Source of the DNA: Rhodamnia argentea
Taxonomy: Eukaryota; Streptophyta; Magnoliopsida; Myrtales; Myrtaceae
Direction: 5' to 3'
DNA length: 64,000 nt
NCBI RefSeq assembly: GCF_020921035.1
Contig: NC_063156.1
Span: 9,002,501 to 9,066,500 of the forward strand
A model generated the notes under the pieces. That model did not search any database and was not told where the DNA came from. It saw nothing but the letters and a program-made list of their open reading frames with translations. The position numbers and the translations under genes were made by a program. Positions within the stretch are counted from its first letter, which is position 1; each line of letters opens with the position of its first letter. Positions 10,691-22,626 of this stretch are shown here, piece by piece.

Positions 10691-11832
10691 TAGAGGTGTC
10701 AAATGGGTAGGTCGAGTCGGGTTTGAGTCGGGTCAAATATGGTCCAACCCATATTGACCATTTAATCCGTTTTGATCCCTTTTCATACCGTACAAATTTT
10801 ATGACCCATACCCAACCCGGCTTGACCCGTTTTTTTTTTTTTTGAGTCGAACCGACCCGTACTATTTAAATACTTGTATATTTGACCAAATCATGAAATA
10901 TTTATTTCACAAAATTTAAAAATTGTTTTGCCGACCGCCAAAGCCGCCACCAACGTGGCCTACTGCCGCCGCCCACATGCCACAGCCACCGCGGCCTGCC
11001 CACCCACCGCCCCCGCTGGCATGCGACGCTACTCTGGACAAGCGCTGTGGATTTCGTCCACGTTCCAGTCTCTGAGTTTTAGTCTGGAAGTGTAATTTCA
11101 GTACTATCAGCATAAGAGTAACATCGATTAGTGAGCGAACGAGACATCCTCCACGTTAGCCACCCCTAAATGAAGGTTCACTTTTGCCATTGGCCATGAT
11201 GTTTTAAGGATGAGAACGTCCGCGTGCCGCGAAGGGAAAATACAAATGAAGAGAACTCCACAGATCTCACGCGTCCATCGCAGCTGTTATGGATTCATTG
11301 CCTCAAGAAAGAGACGGGTACCAATTTTTTACTGGAGACTCGAAAGATCAGGCGGCGTATGGGACGGCAAATCTAATTACGCATCCAGCGATCAGTCGTT
11401 TAAAGGAAAGAGAGAAGAAAGGACGCTTTTTTCTGTATAGATGCAGAGAGAGGTCGAGGTTTACACTATCGTCATCAACATCGTCGTCGTACTCGTCACC
11501 ATAGTCCATTTGGGAGCTCATCTCCACGAACCCGTGAAGAATCGGGCTGTGGCCATGGACGGTGCATGCGGGCTGAGGAGGGCAGGCCGCAGAGGCAGTG
11601 GCAAAGGGAAGGGGGGTGGTGGGAGGCGGTGGCTGCGGCCAACGGGCGGCTGTTTACAAGTAAATAAAAAGGGTCTTGCGAAGCCATAGGTTGGGGGTCA
11701 AAAATAGGTTGAATTAAAATCCATATTTGAGTAGGCTTTATAAGCATAAATCCATATTTAATACATTTTTTAAATTTATTGAACCCATATTTGACACAAA
11801 GGGGTATAAGTGGGTTAAAATATGGGTCAAAG
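10691..11832. mobile_element. hAT-like element, right end truncated
   Basis: It begins TAGAGGTGTCAAATGGG, the left terminal inverted repeat of the complete copy at 41029-42225. It runs through a GC-rich interior (10920-11650) and stops at 11832, just before the right terminal repeat. At 11833 unrelated sequence starting TGTTGAATATC begins. Interior reading frames are similar to those of unit 2 but not identifiable. Confidence 0.6.
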
Positions 11833-12068
11833 ATGTTGAATATCTTAATTCGATCCTATCAACGATGCAAAAAAGTAATGGAAATTCTCACAACACAAGA
11901 ATTTACGTGGTTCGGCAACGGAGATGTTCCATCTACCTACGTCCACGGGGAGATGAGATATGTTTCACTAATAACGTAGAAAAGTGTACATCCGTTCTTT
12001 CTCACACCCTCTCTATATCATAGAGACCTGTTCTCCCCTAAATATATATAGCGAAACCCTACATGGCA
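11833..12068 (+). mobile_element. Copia-like LTR fragment
   Basis: It starts TGTTGAATATC and contains AAGAATTTACGTGGTTCGGC and CTACGTCCACGGGGAGA, words common in plant LTR retrotransposons, and a TATA-like AAATATATATAG near 12040. It ends abruptly at SUVR-like coding sequence. Its left edge coincides exactly with the end of WAKL unit 1. Confidence 0.5.
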
Positions 12069-12072
12069 CAAT

Positions 12073-15000
12073 CAGGTGCTCCTTGATTCTGATTGGAGCT
12101 CCATGTGTGTGAAGGATGATGAAGCCCTTTGTCTGGATTCAAGAACCTATGGAAACATTGCTAGGTTCATCAACCATAGGTATTTGTTTCTTTTGATAGG
12201 AAGCGTTCATATGTTGATTTGGTCTTTGAGCTCTTATATTTTTATTGCATCCGCCTATGAGATGGAAATTACTTAATATTGGATGGCCTAATTTGTAAAA
12301 GTAGCTCCTGACAGAAAGTTCACTTTTTTAGCATAAATCTTTTGGTCTAAAGCTTTGAGAATGCAAATTTCGTTGCAAGCTTATCTATTGAAACAGCATA
12401 GAAATTTAACACACCTGGAAAGTTTTTCCTTATTTATTATTGTAGGATTCATGTATTAAATCTGATATTGTTTCCAAGTGACTGTAGGCATCAGAACCCT
12501 ATTCTGCTCTGCTTTTTCTGATTTCTTGCATTGTCCCCTTCTTCAAGCTCGTGAGAAAAGGCATTCAATGCCCACTTAAAGTGGAAGGTCAGTTGAACAG
12601 AACGATGTAACACATTTAAAGCACTAATCAGCAAAATCTTTCATGTACACGGGGCACTGAAATCTAAATCATGAAAATGATTCTCTAATCACGGGCATCA
12701 GCAAAAGAAATTAATTAGTACTCATATAAAACACCTTAAGCTGAACCACAGCATAATTTGTTTCCACTCGTTACAGAATTTCCGAGTGGTTATTGACACC
12801 TAGAGATGACAACAACCCAAAAAAACTCCAAATATTTTTATCTGAGGTCCAAGCTCTTCTTGGCCAGAGCTTTCACAAGCTTCATGGCAGTTCGCTGTCA
12901 AGCATAGTCTGAAAAGGAAAACTATAAACCTCTCTGAGATATCTTCATCTGTGGTGGAAAAGGAAAGCATTGAAGGTGGGAAGGGAAAAGGAAAATCTGC
13001 TCAGGTAATTTTTTGGGTATCAGAGGACTAGACTGAACCTATTCCAATCCTTATAGAGTTATGCTGCCCATTCTTAAATTCAGCTGAAAGCCAGTCGTGG
13101 TCTTTCCCCAATTGGAACTGCATTTTCAGGTAAGATTCTTTGGTAGGGAAGCCATATGAGAGAACACTCTATTTCTTGATGCTGGAAGGCTAGTTACTAG
13201 GAGAGCTAATATGTTCATCTTTTACTGCCTCACCCCCTACAGTCAAAGAGCTCAAATACTTAGCTAATTTGCTGATGGCGATTAACTCGTAATGGACTCA
13301 TTGTGAGATTCTATCTGTAAGCATCAGAGGCCTTGGAAATATGTCCTGTTTTCACCTTTTCTTCTTGTCCCTTGGACGGAGTAATTAGTTATATGCATAA
13401 CTCTTACATGCGGGTGACCATCAACATAGTTTCTGATGATGGTGGATTCACTTATTCTATGGTTTCTTTTCGTCCTCTCTTATAGAACTAAAAGCAAACA
13501 CCCTACTAGGTTGGCACTCCCTTGGTGTGTCGCTTTGGAAGAAAAAGTTGCTTCAATTGTCGAAAGCGGAAAAATAATGATGTCCAATAGAAACCACAAT
13601 CAGAACTCCTGCATCATTGTTATCATCAGGAGCCTATTGGTTTAGTCACGATGAATTGATTATATGTCTTAAATTCTACATTCCATGTTATATGCACCAT
13701 TTTCTTATTATCAGCATAACTCTGTCAATGGATTGATTTTAACAGATTTACGGAAAAGGTTTGCTAACTAATTATGGAAAGAAGTTTGGTGGACTTGTAG
13801 TATGTTGACCTTAATTACTGTTGAATTTGATTTTTGTTCAGGTAAAGGAGCTTGTCATAGATTTTCTTAAGCCTTTTCCAATCAGGCATAATTTCTTCAT
13901 GCACATTATGCCCATTATGCATGTACTGTTTTTTCTTTTGGTTTAGTTTTATGTGAGGATTTATATCTCAGCTAACATAGTCTCAGTTTTAAATGTCACA
14001 AAAGTTCCAAGCTTGGGAAGGATGGGTTGTGCAGTAAATTTATAAATTTTTATTCCTAATTTTACCAAATATACATACACATGTGGCAATTTTGATTTTC
14101 CTTGTTTATATTGCTAGATGTTATGATGCCAATTTAATTGAGATCCCAATTGAGGTGGAGACCCAAAGCATCACTACTATCGTGTATGAAAAGCCTTAAT
14201 CTTCATTATTTTTTTGGGAACTATTATTCTATAGGAGATGGTCTAGTATAATATCTTGCATAAACTCTTCTTGCAGCTCGCATTATTTACTGCTAGAAAA
14301 ATACAGGCCTTGGAAGAGCTGACATGGGTGCGTCAATTGAGTTGTACCTGATTTTGATAACAGTTTGTGAGTATTCTGTTTTTGTGTTGCTTTCACTGGA
14401 CTATGAAGGATGACTGACCTGTCTGAATGTTGTGTAATTGAGATATATAATTGTACGACTTTCTATGATTTTTAATGCTTGTGTTTTGAGAAACAGAATC
14501 TTCAGCCCGTAATCTTCAACAAATTCACCATAAATTCAGCATAGGAGAAAAATGATAAGATTTTATTCAGTTTTACAACTTGATATATGCTGAATTAGTT
14601 CTATTCTTTTTTACAACTTAAGATATGTGATGGATCCTTAAAATTCCCAGTGATTTCATGTTGGCGTCATTTATGTTTTTGTCGAGTCTGATTAATTTGC
14701 ATGCTGTGACATCAAGTGAAATTTTCCTTTTTGGTATCTTTCAGCCTTAACTGGAGGTTCTATAATTCCCTCATGATATGTTGATTGTTTTATTGAATTA
14801 AGTGCTCTAGTGATCCAACCCAAGGCTCTAGAGACTAATGATTTGGTAATTGAAATGCATATTTGAGAACTTGATTGAGACATTTGCCTCATCATCTGTG
14901 CTTACATCGATAAAATCAAACGTATATATGCGTGTCTTGGTCTCCGTATATGATTGCAAGGGTCAATGAGTGAAGAAGAAATGCGGACATTTCTATATTG

Positions 15001-15412
15001 AACCTGGAATAAGGAAATTGGAATGTCCCCTTTTTTTGTACCTTGTCCACATATTATAACAATCAGACTGAAGCATATGCTGTCCAAATATACATGCATA
15101 ACTATTTTTTGTCCAGAGTTTGCACTATGTAAAAGCTATTTTAGATTAGTGTCTCTCTATTGAGAGTACAGAAGATTGCAGTAAATTGCTTGTTTGGATG
15201 TTGCCCACGGGTTCAAGAGGTTATGATCTACTCTTTTGAGCTTTTGTTGTCAAACCTTTGTTATTTGATTATTCTGATGCCTACTGTTTGTACTCCTAAT
15301 GCTTCTTGCCCTTGTAGGATTATGGTATTGAGTTTGACGACCATGATAATTCTCTCAATCCATTCCAGTGTATATGTGGCAGTAAGTTCTGTCGAAACGT
15401 AAAACGCTCGAA

Positions 15413-15413
<1 letters not shown>
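12073..15413 (+). pseudogene. SUVR-type SET-domain histone methyltransferase, 3' part
   Basis: Four exons spell the second half of a SET domain. 12073-12178 reads LDSDWSSMCV..EEALCL-like sequence ending NIARFINHR. 14118-14181 gives CYDANLIEIPIEVET. 14277-14327 gives LALFTARKIQALEELTW. 15318-15413 gives DYGIEFDDHD and the post-SET CICGSKFCRNVKR. Junction phases agree and borders are GT/AG. The RFINH, ELTWDYG and CxCxxxxC signatures match plant SUVR1/2/4 lysine methyltransferases, nuclear chromatin enzymes. Pre-SET and N-terminal exons are absent; the left edge abuts an LTR fragment at 12068, so the gene is 5'-truncated. The surviving frames are open, and the 1.9 kb intron 12179-14117 holds nothing recognisable. 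Exon ends at 12073 and 15413 are uncertain. Confidence 0.75.

Positions 15414-15418
<5 letters not shown>

Positions 15419-15443
<25 letters not shown>
15419..15443. repeat. CT dinucleotide microsatellite
   Basis: About twelve CT units immediately follow the last SUVR exon, next to a GTAAGT donor-like word. Confidence 0.9.
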
Positions 15444-15629
15444 ACAGAGGATAATGAAGATCTAATAAAGGATAAACCCTACCTATAGAATCAGCATTCC
15501 TTGTCCTAAAGGAACATCTAAGTATAGAGCCCCCCAAATAGGTATACAAAATGTAATTTCTGGTGATAATACGAGCAACAACTAATGTTCTACTTACCAA
15601 TGGTTATTCTAACTTGGGTACTAGGGATG

Positions 15630-15902
15630 TCACATAATCCCCCCTTAGCGGCACAGCGTCCCCTCAGCGGCACCAGCGAGCGCCCGTTGCGGCCCCACAT
15701 GCGGTCGGCTCTGATACCAACTGTAACGCCCGGGGGTCCCACTTGCACGATATTGTCCGCTTTGGACTTCGCAACCCGCACGGTTTTGTTTCTCCGGGCA
15801 CCCAGCCCAGAAAAGGCCTCATGCAAGTTGAAGAGCCCCCCCAACCCCTTATCAACTAGCCCAGGACTCCCTTCCTAGGCGATGTGGGACGAGGATATCA
15901 CA
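15630..15902 (-). mobile_element. TRIM (miniature LTR retrotransposon), 3' LTR truncated
   Basis: On the minus strand a 181 bp LTR runs 15902-15722, beginning TGTGATATCC, containing TCCCACATCG and ending GTTACA. It is followed directly by GTTGGTATCAGAGC, the primer-binding site for plant initiator tRNA-Met. About 80 bp later comes a purine tract (TAAGGGGGGATTA) and then TGTGACATCC, the start of the second LTR, which diverges after about ten bases. The very short LTR and internal region without coding capacity are typical of TRIM elements. Confidence 0.75.
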
Positions 15903-16148
15903 GTGAGTATGCTGTAGAGGGCTCTTTCATGAAGCCACTGTGAGAGTGCCTTAAGCAACCTGTCTTAGCTTTTGTAGGAAACGCATTTCTTTTGACAGCT
16001 ACTTTTTCCCAATTAATCCTGTGAGAGTATAAGCAATTCAAACGACCTCAGGGGTGTGAAACATAAATATACTCGAGCATTTGTTTCTAATACAGAATGT
16101 GTTCTGTAGTCATATCTATCTGCAGTTTTAACTGTGGAGGAGTCTGTG

Positions 16149-17975
16149 TTACGTGTTAACCAAAGTCCCTCTACTTTGTGATGACAATCTTTCCCTGTCG
16201 TGGGGCTCGAATAAAGCATTGTGCGCGAAAGCCGCAGGCATGGCTGGCTTGATATTGCCCGGGTTTAGAGGAAAAAGAAATCTGTAGTAACCATCCATGA
16301 TCGCGTCGAAATCGCAAGTCGCCGCCACCTTCGGCACCTGCTTCAAAAGTAGAGGCGTCAGAACTGCCTATACATAGCCCTGCGCGGCCCTTTAACATTT
16401 CCATTAACGAAACCGGAGTAAGCGCAGTATTTCGCCATAACCCCTTCATATCCTCTATCGAAGCATGCATCTTCATCCTGAGAATGTTTATTAGCTGCCT
16501 AGAGAGATTTCTGACCAGCTATTTGCCATCTTAAAATTGGAGATGAGACCTAATCAGAACGTCCGAAGCGAACTCTCTAATGTCCGAACGTCATTTACCT
16601 AAGACATCTTCCCCCTATGATAGAGGTTCAGGATTAAGCACTCGAATTCCAATCGAACAACAATATGACCGGAAATTACGCGGCGGCAGCAAATCGCACA
16701 ATCCCGCAGAACATGGCTAGTCTCGCACTGGAAACCGAAACGAGGGATGGCGAATTTAGTACCTGATAAATGTCGCGCATGTACCCATGAAGGTTGGGAT
16801 ACTCCACCAGCTTCTTCTTTGTGCACTTGAAGAGGACATTGTACACGAGATCGAACCGAACCAAGGTCGTGAACAGGCACACGTCCGCCAGGGTCAGCCC
16901 ACTGCCGCACAGGTACCGCGACCGGCTCAACCGATCCTCCAATCTGTCCAGGGTGCCGAATAACTCGTCCACTGCCGCGTCGTAGGCCTCTTGGCTCTGA
17001 GCAAATCCGCACCTGCCGTCGCAATACAATGACACAACAAACGCCCTTAGCAATCTGTCAAAAATGTTGGAATGAGAAGCCAGAGCGCTATTTTACTAAC
17101 ACTTTTTCAAACCTGTACACTCCGTTGTTGACGCCGGGATAGATCACCCGGTTCCACTCCTCAATCTCTTCCTCCAATTCGGGCGGCGAGAGGTCCACCT
17201 CCGGGTTTCGGGCCAGCCCGTTCAGGCCTGAATTGAACACCTTGATGATGTCGTAACTCTCATTGCAAGCCACGTCGCTCCGATCCACATCCCACAGCAT
17301 CGGCACCGTGCAACGCCCGCTGTACCCTCCCCTCCTCAGCCCGTACACCTCCCTCAGGTTCCGGCGCTTGTTGGCCTTGTCCCGCCCCGGGACCAGGTCG
17401 CCCCTTTCGGGGCCGGGGCCGGGCGGGTCCCGGAACTCCCACGAGCCGTCCGCGCCCGGGGACGCTACGGACACTGGCACGGCCTCCTCGAGGCCCTTGA
17501 GAGCCCGGACGACGAGCGCCCGGTGGGCCCACGGGCAGGGAAGGCCCACGTAGAGGTGGAGGCCGCCGGGCCTCGGGGCGACGGGGCCGGCGAGACGGAA
17601 GCGGGAGGCGGGGCGGGCGTAGCGGCCGGAGGGGTCGGAGGGGGCGAGCTGCGACATCATGACGCGCCAGGCGGCGGTCCAAGCGGAGCGGACGGAGGAG
17701 ACGAGGAGGCCCGGGGGGAGAGAGGGGCCGAACAGGAGGGCGGACAAGGCGGTGAGGATGGAGGAGGATGAGGAGGAGGGAGGTTGGGGGGCAGGATTGT
17801 GAAAGTCGCGAGGTTTGAGGGACATTTTGGGGATGGTGGTTGTGGTGGCATGGGGTGCGATTGTGAGGATGGGCTTGAATTTGGAGGTGGATGGGAAGGG
17901 CGCTGGGGAGGCGGAGATCGGTGAAGAAGCTGACGATGATGATGAACACCAGGAGGAGCAGGAGGAGGAGGACAT
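16149..17975 (-). CDS. Glutathionyl-hydroquinone reductase, plastid-type
   Basis: Three exons, 17975-17113, 17012-16763 and 16337-16149 (TAA at 16149-16151), phases 2 and 0, all GT-AG, give about 433 residues, normal for the plant family. Residues 1-50 are Ser/Ala/Thr-rich with almost no acidic residues, as in a chloroplast transit peptide. The thioredoxin-fold domain carries GLPCPWAHR with catalytic Cys near 147, then CTVPMLWD with the cis-proline and NESYDII. The helical domain reads [33 protein letters not shown] and ends [13 protein letters not shown]. Omega-type (ECM4/YqjG-like) glutathione transferases of this kind reduce glutathionyl-quinones using glutathione. The 17012 acceptor is preferred to one at 17053 because it restores the conserved YRCGFA join. 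Exon 1 is strongly GC-rich at third positions. The gene appears intact. Confidence 0.88.
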
Positions 17976-19940
17976 GGCCGGCGCGCTATCTTCTGGTTCT
18001 GCTACCTCAGTTTCACTTGTAAGGGCAAATGTAACAGAGAGCCAAAGCCCGGTACTAAAACGGAAATGGTATCCCTTTTTCCGGTGGCCCCGTTGGCGTG
18101 ACGTAACCGATCGATCATATTTGCCCGAGCTAACAAAGCTCGACTAACAAATCGAAATCCAAGAAGCTCGATTCGTTCTTTTTGATAACTAGTTTGAGTA
18201 CTTAGTCCGATCGAATTCGAGCTTAAAATTGCTTCGAGCATTGATCACTTTATATTTGGATTCTTCTCGATTTGACTGCAATAGTGATTGAGAAATCTTA
18301 TTATTGTCGTTGATTTGGTCATTTCGAAATTATTCTCTCTGATGATAAATTATCTATTTTCGTCACAGTTGTCGGCTTTTATATGATATATCTAGTTTGG
18401 TTCGAATTAGTTATCAACCTTCTTCCGGCAGAGATTACGAATTAATTGAAGTTGCGAGCTGCTAATCCGAGTCACTTAGCAACATTCATTTATCCTATTA
18501 TGAACTGCTAATTCATATGTTGAGGGCCAAATGTAGTGCATTGCTGGTTGGCAGGAATAGGTAGATAAGGATGCCGTCTTTCCTAAATAAACAAGCCTAT
18601 ATCATGAATCAAAACACTCCGAACTAATGAAGTATCTCAATAATTCATTAGCTAAGAAATGCATTTGTTAGAATATGAGTTAATGACTTGCCACGAAGTT
18701 GCATTTCGTGGTGTACAAAGAATTGAACATACCCCGTGCGCGAATCAACCAAAATCGAAGAGGCATCGCGTCAATTTGTGCCGACTTGCGATTTTGAAAG
18801 AAGATGTAATTGGCAATTCGATGAATCAAGAAACCGCGAATTTGACACTTAAATATGTCATTACGCAATTCAAGTTCTCACTTAAATCATCGTATTATGT
18901 CTCTAAGCTCTATTCTTTCATAATATTTGCCAGACATTTTATATAAAGACACCAAAAAAAAAAAAATTCACCAACTTTCTTTCTAGTCTAAAATATGCCC
19001 ATCATCCAAAAATTAGAATCGATTTCTTCAAAATTATTAGCATCGGGAGTTTCTTGTTATTCCACACGTGGGTGAGGGCGTTAATTAAGACGCGAAGTTC
19101 TGGTGACGAACCTCTAGCGGGCCCGACGCCGTTCATGTCGTTAATTAAGACGCGAAGTTACGGTGTCGCCGGCGAGGGCGACCCTCGGTTGAGATCAATG
19201 ACCTCTGCTAGCCATTGACGAGGCATAGTGATGGCCGGCGAAGGGAAAAAGGAACAAATAAAAAAGAAAAGGCAAAAAAGAAAAATAAGTAAAGAAGGAC
19301 AATTGAAGAAAAAAATAAATATTATTAAGAATTATCCACGTTAGCGTTGGCCGTACCCTATAGGACTGTCGGCATTCACGTCTATGATTTTCCAGCCAAA
19401 ATTGGCTTGATGGACTCAATAAGCATAACGTGAAATGTTATACTCAATTAATAAAATTAAAAGTTTTGAGACTAAATTGGTAAAATTGTAATAGATTAAA
19501 GACTTTTTGGACAATTTTCCCGAATTGTTTATATATTAGATGGATTATTTATTCCTCGTTTGGCTTTGATAAGATACACGAATTCCAATAAATTTTACTT
19601 GTTTTCAACTTCTGCATCATCTTGGTTGAGTCCAAATTCAATCACACGTTCGACTTTAATCAAGGTAATCACAAGCCGTTGAAATGTATTTCACTAAAAA
19701 AGATTACACATTTGAATGATGATTATGCACCCAAACTTTGATGTTTGACGCTTTGCAGCTAATCGGGTTGACCCCTTAGCTTGCAAGTGAATTAGCATAA
19801 TTAAACTCCCTAAAATACTAAAATTAGCAAAATTATGCACGTGGAATGATAGACAAAAATTTCAACTGCTATGCATTTGGGATCCAACTACTTTAAGAAC
19901 CACCCAAAAAACAGCACGATACGGTCCGACCCAAGATGTT
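17976..19940. other. Intergenic region with degenerate repeats
   Basis: 18120-18420 contains repeated GAGCTCGATTCG-type words, as in decayed plant DNA transposons. 19079-19160 holds two copies of GTTAATTAAGACGCGAAGTT 60 bp apart. 19190-19530 is a copy of the dispersed repeat also at 8500, 38650 and 57050. No gene is seen. 17976-18110 is presumably the reductase promoter and leader. Confidence 0.5.
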
Positions 19941-22436
19941 CTAGTCTCGGGACGCCGTGTCGCCGAGCGCCGCCATGGCCAGCTCCTTTCGGTACTCGGT
20001 TGCGTCCACATTGTAGGTGTATTTCCAGGCCACCAGGAGGTAGCACACCAGATTGACAAAGCAGAGGACGGCCATCAAGGCGTAGTAATAGTCCAAGCGA
20101 GACTGGTTCAAGTTGTTCGTGATCCAACCCGGCTGGCCATTCCTTTTGGTGATGGTCGAGACCGTTTGGAGGAGGAAGCTGCTGAGGAAGCTCCCCATCC
20201 CCATGCTGGTCGTGTAGTACGAGGTCCCGAAGCTCTTCATGCCCTCCGGCGCCTGGTCGTAGAAGAACTCGAGCTTTCCGGCCTCGAGCAAGGTGTCGGC
20301 GACCCCCATCAGCATGAACTGAGGGAGGAGGGCAAAGACAGAGAGTGGGGACGGTATCGTGCACGCCGACCGTGCCCCGCTCCCTCGCCACGCTCAGCCG
20401 CCTGCGCTCAGTCAGGCTGCTCGTGGCCATGACCACCACGAAGAGTGAGAGCCCAATCCCCATCCTCTGGAGCATCGTGATCCCCTGGGGGTGCTTCGTG
20501 TAGCGGCGCACCACGGGCACGAAGACGCGGTCGTAGAGGACAAGGCTTGTCAGCATGGCGACCTGTATGGAGGCCTTGAGGCTTGCCGGCGGTATCTTGA
20601 AGTGGTGGCCCACGCTGCAGTCCAGGGCCGAGGCCTGCCTGGCAAACAGGGTCGTGACCTGCCCGAGCATGGCGCTCGGGACGAACATGGCGATCAAGAT
20701 CGGGACCATCTTGAAGACCTGCTTGGCTTCCTCGACTTGGGTCACGGTACACAATGTCCAGGACGAGGTAGGTCCGGTCTTCGTCGCGGCCTTATAAAAA
20801 AATCTGGGAATTCCACAACCAAAATTCTCAAATCAAAGCCATGTCCGGCGAATTGCATAACATCTAAACATGCAAACAGTTTCTGTCAATCACTAAGGTT
20901 CCCCAACAGCTCAATTAGAACGAAAATTGCAATCCTATAGTACAGATAAATCTGCAGATACTGATCTGATATAATCTAAGCATTGATGACGAACCTTAAC
21001 ATAGGTGTGTGGTCGATTCTGAGTCTACCAGAACTCACGTACTTGTCCATGCTCAGTTGGTAGAGCTCCTTCGGATCGTCGGGGACGCGGACCCTCCACT
21101 TCTTGGCCGCAGCCACTACTGCTTGGGCCAACCTTTCATAGGAGCTCCTCGCTTTCTTCTTGTGCCGGTAGAAAGGAGTGCCTCCCAGGAACACCAGCAG
21201 CGCGACCCCGAGCCTGATGGTCTGGAGGCCATAGCCCCAGTCCCACCCGACGTTGTCCTGTATGTACATCATGACCGTGTTGGCAAAGAGCGCGCCGGTG
21301 AAGACGCTGCACATCCACCAGTTGAAGAAGGAGCCCTTCTGGATCCGCTCCCGGGGCTCGGAATCGTCGAACTGGTCCGCGCCCATGCTCGAGATGTTGG
21401 GCTTGGTCCCGCCGTTGCCGAGCGCAATGACGTACAGGGCAAAGTAGAAGGAGCCTGACTTGGAAGGGCGTCGCCTTCAAGATGCAGTCTTCTTCTTTCA
21501 CTCCGGGGCCACACGAAGGACTCAGTGAAGGCAAACTCACTGATAAGAGTCAATAGGCCCATCCCCCGGAAAAATAAGCCATTGTTGACATTGTCTGATG
21601 CTGCCACAAAGAGCATAGTATATACTATAAGTGTTTTTAACATGGTCTGTATAGTTTCTCAAATGCACTGGAGCTTCGGAGGGCCGATTCGAGGAAAAAT
21701 TCTTACCAAGAGGTAAATTATGCTGGCGATGACAAAGGTTCGGTACCGGCCGAGATGGACGTCCCCGACATACGCACCAAAAACGGGAGTCATCCATACT
21801 ATGCCTGCCCAGTTTGTGACGTTGTTGGCGGATTCCACGGTTACTTCCTTTAGCCTCTTTGTCAAGTACAATACCAGGTTCGATGCGACTCCGTAATATG
21901 CTATCCTCTCGAAAATCTCGTACGCTACATAGATTAATGCATCCCAGTCATATAAAATGAAGAAGAAAAATCGATGCCACTATTGTATATGAACTAAAAA
22001 TGCTGCTCTTTCGTTTCGTATTGAGCGGTCAGTCGTGTTTTGAATAAGCTTCCGTGCATCAGGCTAAGTTTGCTCTCTCAGGTTCGAACAAAGTCGGACA
22101 AGTATATGGAACAAGGGACTCGTAAAGAACTGCTTCCTCCACGCCGCCGCTCAGGAATCGAGCTTGAAGCTCTTAGATTTCTTGAGGCGCAAGATTCGAC
22201 TAATTTACCAGCTCAGGCTAATCTTTGAGTTTTCGGAAGGAAATGAAACTGTTCCTGTTGATGCCTGTGAACGATCATAGGAAAAAAAAAAAAACGCACG
22301 CGTTACCTACAATGAAGGAACTAGCCCTCCATCGCCCCGTCTCGGATCTCCGGACGGGTCTGCCTTTGAGATCCATGGTTCCGTCCTGCATGTAGTCATC
22401 TTCTTCGCCATTCGCCCAGCCTCTCTCTTGGACCAT
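19941..22436 (-). pseudogene. NPF5-like peptide/nitrate transporter, frameshifted
   Basis: The NPF (PTR) four-exon layout is recognisable. Exon 1 is 22436-22307 (MVQERGWANG, then GRPVRRSETGRW). Exon 2 is 21924-21707, 218 bp, the usual NPF size, with the proton-coupling ExxER motif in YEIFERIAYYG. Exon 3 is about 21563-20995 (GNGGTKPNISSMGADQFDD, FFNWW). Exon 4 is 20803-19941 (TQVEEAKQ, FEFFYDQAPEGMKS-like, TAG stop). Family: twelve-helix plasma or vacuolar membrane proton symporters. Three +1 shifts break the frame, near 21543 (between GLLTLI and VSLPSL), 21455 (before FYFALYVIALGNGG) and 20351 (between VHDTVP and LSVFALLPQF). No AG acceptor precedes the exon 3 start (GGGATGGGC). It is most similar to the NPF5.2/PTR3 clade. 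Confidence 0.85.
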
Positions 22437-22626
22437 GCTCATTTTGATCGTTGTCTATTTCGGCGGCAGACCGGTTCAAATGCTCCGCAAATTGAATTCC
22501 GCCTGACCGCCAGCATGAACTTCTTACAAAGTTGGGAGCAATGCTGCAACTGCTCCAGGAAAGATTAATTTGCTCAGATGTTTGCGTTCTGGTTCTGGTT
22601 CTGGTTTTGTTTTTCAACAGCTCAGG
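22437..22626. other. Upstream region of the NPF pseudogene
   Basis: No TATA box or other element stands out. Short open frames here are not protein-like. Confidence 0.3.

Noticed and set aside
12076..12276. 66-codon plus-strand frame running past the SUVR exon
   Set aside because: Only the part to 12178 is SET-domain sequence; beyond the GTATTTG donor the frame is intron read-through.
17260..17949. 229-codon frame inside the reductase exon 1
   Set aside because: It is an out-of-frame reading of a GC-rich exon; the true frame carries the GLPCPWAHR motif and conserved splice sites.
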